Source of the DNA: Montifringilla adamsi
Taxonomy: Eukaryota; Chordata; Aves; Passeriformes; Passeridae
Direction: 5' to 3'
Assembly: GCA_017590115.1 (NCBI GenBank)
Contig: JAGGNK010010226.1
Location: 3,941,732-4,005,731 of the forward strand
Length of the DNA: 64,000 nucleotides
The notes beneath the pieces were generated by a model. That model worked only from the letters and a program-made list of their open reading frames with translations, made no database searches and was not told the origin of the DNA. A program made the position numbers and the translations under genes. Positions within the stretch are counted from its first letter, which is position 1; every line of letters begins with the position of its first letter. This document shows positions 55,141 through 64,000 of the stretch, in pieces.

Positions 55141-55466
55141 CTATGAAAAGAAAATTAAACCCATTCTGTTAAAAGTTTAAGGTACCTTGAAGGGAAAAGC
55201 TGCTCTTTATTGGCTCATTATTTACATATGAAATTACTGGGCAAAACAGGTAAGCACTTTCAAAGTACATATTTTGGCAGAGGCAGATGCCAGCAAACAT
55301 GAATGACAATGAACATGATATGGTAACCTTCTACTAAAACAAACAGAATGCAAGACCTAAACTTAAAAACTAAACCTTAAAAACTAAATCAGCTAGCTCT
55401 TTCTAGACCAAATTTCAGTGTCAGGCACCCTCCATTTTTCCTTTAAGAATAGCAACTAGCTGCCAA

Positions 55467-55543
55467 AGGGTTTTGTGGGGGGTTTTGTTGGGGTTTTTTG
55501 TTGCTGGTTGATTGGGTTTTGGTTTGGTGGGAGGGTGATGGGA
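55467..55543. repeat. G/T-rich tract with G-quadruplex potential
   Basis: G runs on the plus strand at 55468 (3), 55477 (6), 55490 (4), 55514 (3), 55529 (3), 55533 (3) and 55540 (3) are separated by short T-rich loops. The last four runs fit a GGG quadruplex pattern with one longer loop. Confidence 0.88.
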
Positions 55544-55761
55544 AAGCAGCAGTTACAGAAACTCAGAAACTATCTGAGCCTACTTAATTATTGATTTCCT
55601 ATTTAGTTTATTCTCCCGGAAACAATATAAACTTAATACTAAGTTTAACTTGCATCAAGGACAGCTATTCTAGGACCATTCAGTGAACTTCAAACTTTGC
55701 TTACTGCTAGAGTTCAGAAAATGCTCACTCCTTGGACAGTTCACAGAGAAATTCAGAAAGG

Positions 55762-55762
<1 letters not shown>

Positions 55763-55813
<51 letters not shown>
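55763..55813. repeat. A51 homopolymer
   Basis: This is the longest homopolymer in the window, with 51 uninterrupted A on the plus strand. It is probably length-polymorphic and prone to assembly error. Confidence 0.96.
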
Positions 55814-55815
<2 letters not shown>

Positions 55816-58800
55816 CACAAAATTTCACTCCCAAAAAGTCACAGAAAATACACATACACAGTGTTCCTCCCCACCAAATCCATTAATAACACACCTTGAA
55901 CAGAGTTGAGCAGCCATATAATCCCATTTCACTAACAATTTTGAAGACTGAACAACAAATGTTGCCACAATTTTAGCTTGCATTTGTAATCTCCTTTATT
56001 TTTGAGCAGTATGATCCCATGCCACCAGCTCCATACAAACTTACAAGATCGTCTACTACCTCAACCCTGAGGTCACCTGTAAGTTTCGTGAATTTTCATG
56101 AAGAGTTTCAATAGTATGCAGCATATTCCAATTAAATATTTCAGTGTTATTAAAATACATGTTATAACAATGACAGAATCAGGCAGATTTTGTTTCACAA
56201 GTACTTTTATTCTGGATGTTTATAAAACAGATACACCACAGACATCACAGGAACAATAGAAAAACCAACAACAAACTTGTTCTGGGTTATTACTAAGTAA
56301 TAGTATTTGACTATCAAATTTCCATCTTTCTAAAACATATTTCTTTCTTTTGTAATTAATGCTCTGGAGTGAATTCTCTCCACTACCCTGTAAAGTAACA
56401 CAACTGCTGTGTTTCTTCAAAAGAAAGATTTATATTATCAGCCTCAGAATCCCAAACTTCTCAAAGACCATGAAGTGCTGGCTTGCACACCCACAATACT
56501 TACTGCAGATTGCTCCCTGGGTAAAAAGAATACAATAAAGGCGCACAAGGAAATGGTTCTCATGGCAGGCAAAAGCAGGAAAAGTAATTAATGTAAAAAG
56601 CACATAAGATGTGATACAGGTATTTTTTAAGATCTGAAAACACATGTATTTTACCCTTTTGTAATACTTGAATTCAAGATACCTTTGCAATCATCACAAG
56701 GGTTGTTTATTGTCAGTAATGTATGATGGTATGATTTTTGTTTGGCTATGTTTTGGAAGGATACAACATTTCCCATAATACACAGCATTCCCTGGAGTAC
56801 TGACAGGATCATATCCAATACAAATTGCATCATGAATAATGCAGAAGCTGTTTCTTTAAGATTTGACAGTTACCTGTATTTCCAAAAATTTAACAAAAAA
56901 GCACTTAAGTGGTTCTATCTACTAATAAAAATTTCTTAGTGATATCTAACCAGGATAACAGAACACCAAGAATTAGTGAAGACTCACACTGAAACATGCC
57001 TCTATTTCACCTGAAGGTTGATAGCCATCTTGCTCATGCAGACAGATGATACAATGATGCAATTATTTATGCTTCCTGCATTTGGCCATCTCCCTTGTCA
57101 GCTATCATAACAGAGCACAAAGGAACAAGCAGGCAGAAGCAATAATCCACCACAAAAGTTACTGAGATTTCATGGGATCTGCAATTACCATGTCACTGCT
57201 ATAACCAACATGAAAAGCAACACTACAGGTTGCAATTACAACCTGTTTGCTCCAGTTATTTTATAACCACCCTAACAATTATTTAAAAACCCTACCCAGA
57301 CAACTCCCACACCACACACTTCCCCTTCATAGCCGGAAAACAGAACACAGCAGAGTCTGGACACTTTCTGAAAGAGATGTAACCCAAGCTTTCATGACAA
57401 CCTTTAGATCTTCTCTGCAAATCTGCATTTCCTATTTTCCTTTTGCTCCCAAGTTTGCCTTGGCTCTCACAAACACTCAAATCCTTTAGTTTTAGTTTTG
57501 TTGAGGCAATTTATGTTTTTAAAAGAAGCAGAGTCAAGTTATTAGAGAAGACAGGAATTCAAATTTATATTACAGTAGCCACTTTGTGTGTACATGCATT
57601 TGAGTGTAGGAAATTCCACTGCATTCATCCAGTCCCAAATTTGCTTTGCCTATATTATCAATGGTAGAAACAGACCAAAGTATATTAGAATCTTATGCTA
57701 TTATGTGCAACAGTACCCTAATATTTTATCCTCATCATGTCACCACCTATTCAGGCTTTCATGTCAATATGAGTTTTGAAACACTAAATTTGTTATCTGA
57801 TATCCTACACTGCAGCTGTAACACACTAGCCTGTTTGCTGGGGAAATGTACAATTCTAATATTGTTTAATAAATAGCTCTGTCATTTAATTAAGGTCACA
57901 CACGTAATCTGTATTTGGCTAGATCTATCACTGTAAAACCTCCCCACTTTATTCCACATCACAAAAGAACCTTTCCTGAGTCCATCTGTCAAGACCACAA
58001 TTTTCTCTTTGCTTCAATTTCCTCATGGTTTCTCTCATAATTCACAAGTGGATCAGTTGATTAAATAGTATCAATAGAAACAGCAAGAAAAAAGAAAATT
58101 TTAAGCCAAAGCTTTTAGCCTAGGAAATTATGCATTCACTGCCACAGTACATGCACAACATGTAGTCTACATGCCAATCTCTAATGTTTTCTAGATGCCT
58201 CTTTGCATCTTACAGGCTATTCGATTTTTACCAGGTAAAAGCTCATACCCCACTGAATTTTGAGGTTTTTACAATGCCTCTTGTCCTCTGAAGGGGAAAG
58301 CAAACCACAGCAGGAACACCACCTTGATGAAGCACAGCAAGACCCAGAGAACTCTCAACCAGCACTTTTCAGCTCCTTCCCATCTTCTCCAACAGAGCTG
58401 CTCATGCAACCTCTGTCTTGGTCAGCCTATTCTGTACAAAGCTTTAGAAAGCCAGAAAAGTAATTTACAAGCTGCAGGGGATGGATACTTTCTTTACACT
58501 GACATTTGAGAATCAAAAACTTCAGCAAAATAGATTCAGAAAGCTAATCTACTGCAGATAGATATTAAAAAAAAAAAAACCAAAACCACCCCACATTCTA
58601 GTTTAAAATAAAAATACCCATACATCTGAAAAATTTTATGGGAATACACCACTGCAAAATATGAAAGACTTTTAAAAAACAGCCACAAATTACTATTTAT
58701 GCCTACTTTTCTGTTACAGTACAATTTCTTTGCCACAAGAATTATGGTCCTTGAAAAAAAAAAATCCACTTATCCTTATTCTTCTCCTATTCATCTATTC

Positions 58801-61800
58801 ATCACTTATGCTTTTGCATGATCAGAAATGTCAAAACTAGGGTTTGGAGCTATCAGATCAAAATTATGTTTCTCTGTGCCAGGAAAAAGCAAGTGTCAGC
58901 TTCCAACCTCTCCAAAAAGGTAGTAAAAAAGTTAATTTATAAATTTTAAGATTTTATACTATTCTCTCTGACACAGATCTGTCTTACCTTGCTTTAACTA
59001 GAAACATTCACTGAAAATACCAGGAGTAATTCTACCAAAAAAAAAAATCCCCTCAAACACCAAAACAACAGCACAAGCCACTTCTGGTCTTTTATTCTCC
59101 TGCTTTTTCTCAACTAGTCATCATCACCATATCAATTCATGGAAAACCAAAGGATAAAACATATACCTGTTCGACTCAACAATATCTATGCATTGTCTGT
59201 ATTTAACAACATGGTAAGAGACATGACTGTAAGCACCATGTTGTCTGACACCTATCATGGAGTAATATTGATAGAATGAATGCCAGAAAAGATTCCAGAG
59301 GCTGAAAGCCTTCTCCCTTCTGACAAATCCCTGAATTTCTTACAGTTCCTCGCAGGCAATCCACAGAGCCTAGGAAAGAAAACCAAGATAAACTTAAGAA
59401 ACATAATAAGAGGACAGCACACATACAAAATAAAATATTGACACACTTGGCACACATGTGTTCTTTTGAACAAGCAAAGACTGGACAGACAAACCTTAGT
59501 TTAGAAAAAAATATTAAAAAATAAATACAAAAACCATCACAGTTTACTACTATCACATTGCTTTCCTTCACACAGACTAAACATGGCTTGTATTAGACAA
59601 ATGTCATGAAGCATTTAATAAAAACCTATCTGTGGAGAAATCTCAGTGGCATTTTTACAGTTATTTAAACAGGCAATTACATACAGAGGACACTGACAAG
59701 AGTCAACAACACCCAGAGCAGCCTTTGAAACTGATAGCCCACAGTAATCAGTGGAGTCAAATACCTGAAGTTCAATCTGTTACCTCTTGGTAAAGTCCAC
59801 AAGTTGCACAAACATGGTGTCAGACCTCCTGCTTCAGTCAGCCCCAGCACCATCTAAAGGAATTATGAAAGTGCACCCGGAAGCTGTCTCTAAGCCTTAC
59901 AGCTGTGAAAACTGTTGTTCTAAAACCAGGTTTACATTAGAAATGCTTACCAATGTATTGGCAAATACTACTGGTGATCAATGTCCTTCTGGCTGCAAAA
60001 GTCCTTAGTGGGTACACCATTAGATGAAGGCATTCATCAATACAGTTTTTAACAGGGTTGGACTGGGCACCAGCAGTAACTCATATGATCAAAAGTATGC
60101 TCTTACACCATAAACTGTGTCAGTGTTGTTCACTATACTGGTAATGCCTTTTTGCAGACATGTAATACTTTCTATGGACTTTCTACTTCAGTAACTCCTT
60201 CTTTTGGTCTCCCTGTCAAGGAGTGCAATTATTATCCAACCTCCACCCCAGAACTCACTACCCATTATTGAGAAAACACTTTAAATTGAATAACAATAAT
60301 GACAGGTACTGGGTTTGCAGAAAACTGTTCTGATCTCCAGTGCATAAGGACAAACAAGCTGTTCAGTGAGACACCTGGAGAAGAATCAGATTTGGCACTT
60401 CCTGCATCTGTAAGGCTTGGGAGCTGTCTCCGTCAGAAATCATTATGGTCAAAGCGGTCTACAATGACACTTAATGGATATAATTGCCACTTACAGCTAC
60501 CTCCATTTTAAGCTGCAAATCACTCAAGTCAACCCAGACTGCTGCTGAAAGCTTAGTCTGATGCCTACTTTGATGGCAATTTGTTATTTATGATATTAGG
60601 GAAGGTCATGCCTTACTTCTTGTTCTGCAACCCGAAGTCCCCCATCTCAGATGAAGTATTTGCTTCTGCTGTAGAAGAAAGTCTGTTTATGTCATTGTTT
60701 ATACTACTTACTGCTAAGCAAAAAGCCAAATCACTTGGCCAAAATAGAGAGTGCCTGATAGTCACACTCAAAGACATCGTTTGTTATGTTGTAATACTCA
60801 GGCCATAACTTCATGGTCCAGAAGAGATCCTATTCACAATGCAAAGAGACGTTAATCCAGTCATTGTTACTGTGCAGTAACAACATTCCTGCTTTACTGG
60901 CTGTGCTAAAATAGTTGACATCCAAGCCCTATTTCAGTCCAGATTTAATAAAATTTCAAGTGAGAAGGATCATTAGTTGTATCTAGCCATCTAATATTTT
61001 TCGTAAAGCTTTTCCTGTCCTTCCTGAATTCACAAGCTGTAGCTGAAATACACACATCTCCAAACACAAACTGAGTGCATTAATTTTACTCATTTGGAAC
61101 CCACAGACAATTTCTACCAATTAAAGCTGTAAAGGACTAGGTTAACTTTGTACTATGAACACTTTTTCATCCTGTTATCAGTTCTCAGAAAAAGCAGGAG
61201 ATTGCTTTCCTCAGAAGAAAAAAGCATGTTTTTGAAAAAAGATTTATAGACTGTCTTTCACTGTCATTTAAGAACCTTGTATTTTTATTATCCAGTTGAA
61301 AAAGTTAGCAGAAATGGTTTAAGTCTAAGCAATAGATGCATGAAATGCATTAAAAACCACTCTACTGGGAGCCTTGCAGAAAAGGAATGGTGACACCTGC
61401 TCTATTTGGAGCTGTTCTTGGGGCCTGAGCATCTTGAAGGTTCACCTGAGTAGCAGTCATTGCCTGAATGTGAGGACAAAGTGAATTTTAGACTAGCTTA
61501 TGTATCATCTTCAGTCCTAAAACATGCTCACACGTATCTCTGGAACAAAATACCTTCAAGAGGGAGAAAAGGCAGCTCCTGCTAGAAATCGGCATTCACG
61601 GCATGGCAAGTCCTGAGGATAGAGGGGAGGAACTTATATGCACGTAGCAAAGCTAAATGTGCCCACACCGTATCAGTACATGGCAACATTAATTCTGGCA
61701 GCAAACTTCTCTAACCTCCCCCAGGGGCTTGCCTCCTGCAAACTTGAGCTTTTCAATCATCCTCTACCACAGCAATATGAAAACAACATACATTTCATAC

Positions 61801-64000
61801 ATTACTTAGTTAGACACTGATATCATGACCCAAAAAGAGTAATAAAAGGAAGCACCATACCAATTATTAGGGTTTTGAATTTTCAAGGAATGTTCTCCAT
61901 TCACCTACATACACATCAACTGTGGCATCTAAAACTGAGGGCACAGGGGGGACATGAAGAGGGAGTCTTCAGCTTTGAAGTGTTTTTAACTACATGAATT
62001 TACAGTGCTCAAGTGAAGCAGCAAGTAATCTGATATATGAACTCCTACACTTATTTATTTTAGGACAAGTAGCTAATAGAAAAAGCTCTTCTGTCCAAAA
62101 TTTTTGATGAAACAAAGAAAATGCAAAGAAGTTTGGCAAATATCTCTAAATGCTAACATTTCTTATTTATAAATTTTTGTCTGAAAGAACTAATCACTGT
62201 AATCACATTCAAATTAAACTGCAATAGCAAGCAGATTTTTTAATAGTAATCTGCTATTTAAAGAAAAAGCTGTTACAAGCCTGATTTTATTTTTCCCTTA
62301 AATACCTTCCAATTGTTGTAAACAGGATTAAAACAAAGCAGCAACATTTTGAAAAAACCTTTCAGATGTTTATAAAATCAGGCATTAAGGAACTCTTATT
62401 AGAAAATTTGTAACAAATAAGCCATAGATTAAGTCTATGAATTCTATAAGCCATAGCTAAACATGCCAATGAACTCTAGTGGAGGCTGAATTTAAACATA
62501 GACCAGATAAAACTCCTCAACAAAGCTGTGTCTATATATACTTATGCATTACACACAAAGTGCAATTAATAAAATTTTTATGGCCTTTGGGGAAAATACA
62601 TAAAAGGCTGTACAGCAAACACAAGAAAAACTAGCATTCACACTCAAAAGAAGCTTTACATTACTAAAAGCTAAGCTACAACTACCTTGAATTTTGCACA
62701 GACTAAACACATCTTTAGGTATCCAATTCCTCCCCATTTTTAGCAGTGGAGGTTTGTGTTTGGGGGTTACATGTGGAGGTAGGGCAGGGAGGAAAGAGTT
62801 AAAGACAGACCATTCTGATACTCTTACCAGTACCAACCTCCTGCCTCAACTGACCTTATTAATCCCTTTATCACTTCAGACTTTCCCCCTGACAAAGCAG
62901 GCAGCAACACCTCCTTGGCTTTGCTTTCTCCAAGGCAGGGGAAAAGCTGCTTAGACAATGGACACAGAGCCAAGTGTGTAACCCAAATGCTATGCTTTGC
63001 TGCAGCCTCTCTCTCCCACCACTTTGGGGCTTGCCAATGAGGAGATTATTTTTCTACTCAAGCATGCTGCCGTGCAGTAACCCAAAAGCACCTGTTGCTG
63101 CTCAAAACAATTGATAACCAGCACCAAGAAAGTAGCCAAGAGTTGAAGAAAAACAGAAGCACAAAAAGCACCCTAACTAAAAAGAATATGGGCAAATTGG
63201 TACAGTTATTTAAGCCTCATAAAGGCTAGACCAAAGGAAGAAGATAGTACAGCCACCACATTATTTGCAGGATGAAAGATTTAATGATATTCTGACAATG
63301 ATCTTTTTTTTAAGATGTATTTTTCTAAATAACTTCCTCTTTAAGTGACAATAATAAAATGTACAGAACACATCTGAGCCCTACAGAAAGGAAAATTAAA
63401 AACCTTTTCCAACAGACTGTTTCACTGGGAAAAAATGTCACACACATGTTCAGAGAGACCATGCCATTGGCAGAACTAGACACATACTGTTTATTTCCCA
63501 GAAGTGAAATATTTTATTAGAAACAATATCCATTTATTCAGCTTGAAAGTTATGATGATCCATGAGCTTTCCAGAGATTAACTTAAAGCTTGGGAGTTCA
63601 CATCAACTGAGAGACCGTCTTTGGTTGTTCAGACAGTCGATTTAAATTACTCGGCTCATTCAGCATGCAGAAGCTTTACCTTGCCCTCCATTGCTTTAAC
63701 ATTCTCAAAGGAAGCTGTAGTCTAAACAGCCCCTGAAGTTGTAAAGCTTGTATTTTTTCCAGCTCTGTTCCTTTCTTTATTACCAAGGAGAGATTTTCCT
63801 CATTCCTTCTGTATTTCTCTTAGGGATGTCAAAGGTTTTCAAGAGTGAGAAGGACAACTGCAGAAGGGTGGGACACAGGAGATAACACAAGATGACAAAT
63901 CCCATCAAAATACAGGCTGAGAAAGGATTTGAGAACTAACACAAAGTATTTATTTGTCTTAAGTCCTACGCTAATGTACCAGGATTGTTCTCTAATTTCT

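Larger units (their letters stand above)
40264..64000 (-). other. GBE1: GBE1 intron 1 (partial; acceptor end present)
   Basis: Everything to the right of the exon 2 acceptor (CATTGCAAG) up to the window edge is interpreted as intron 1, at least 23.7 kb. I saw no GC-rich or CpG-rich stretch that could hold exon 1 and the promoter, and no sequence matching the expected N-terminal residues just before the exon 2 junction. Contents: poly-A runs at 44690-44720, 48092-48112 and 55763-55813, a hairpin at 43937-43970, a CR1 relic near 54325-54415, and a G-rich tract at 55467-55543. Part of this stretch could instead be upstream intergenic DNA if exon 1 were cryptic, but nothing supports that. Confidence 0.8.

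Noticed and set aside
59600..60810. Cluster of plus-strand short frames in a slightly more balanced-composition stretch, suspected processed pseudogene
   Set aside because: I could not match any frame to a known protein, and there is no A-tail at the downstream end. Left unannotated.

Overview
The window is vertebrate nuclear DNA, almost certainly from a bird. It is AT-rich and gene-poor, with single short exons separated by kilobases of intron. It carries several degraded CR1 LINE 3' ends, including the typical sense-strand block in which CCCTTCCAAC is followed by TTCTATG copies. CR1 of this type is the characteristic avian interspersed repeat. I would lean towards a non-galliform bird, but the sequence does not settle that.

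The only gene I can support is GBE1, the 1,4-alpha-glucan (glycogen) branching enzyme, on the minus strand. Six consecutive internal exons are present, matching human exons 2-7 in order, phase and almost exactly in length: exon 2 (40094-40263, 170 bp), exon 3 (32410-32522, 113 bp), exon 4 (15990-16115, 126 bp), exon 5 (14152-14287, 136 bp), exon 6 (11485-11575, 91 bp) and exon 7 (10166-10375, 210 bp). Joined, they give 846 bp of uninterrupted reading frame corresponding to human codons 48-331, with one codon missing in exon 3. They encode the end of the N-terminal helical segment, the CBM48 carbohydrate-binding module, and the start of the GH13 alpha-amylase-type barrel including conserved region I (DVVHSH). 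Exon 1, the promoter and the initiator ATG must lie beyond 64000. Exons 8 onward, with the catalytic aspartate and glutamate residues, must lie before position 1.

Layout from 1 to 64000: intron 7 (1-10165, partial); exon 7; intron 6; exon 6; intron 5 with a composite CR1 relic; exon 5; intron 4; exon 4; intron 3 (16.3 kb, three CR1 relics, and a 127-bp tandem duplication next to the exon 3 donor); exon 3; intron 2 (7.6 kb); exon 2; and at least 23.7 kb of intron 1, with one CR1 relic, long poly-A runs and G/T-rich tracts.

I saw no second gene, no CRISPR, no intact mobile element, no convincing structural RNA gene and no CpG island. The most notable items are the near-identical tandem duplication beside the non-consensus exon 3 splice donor, repeated GGTTTTG/CAAAACC tracts with G-quadruplex potential, a clean intronic hairpin at 43937-43970, and a GC-rich patch followed by an A-run at 4950-5275. 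No undescribed system is evident; this is mainly ordinary intronic DNA of one well-known metabolic gene.
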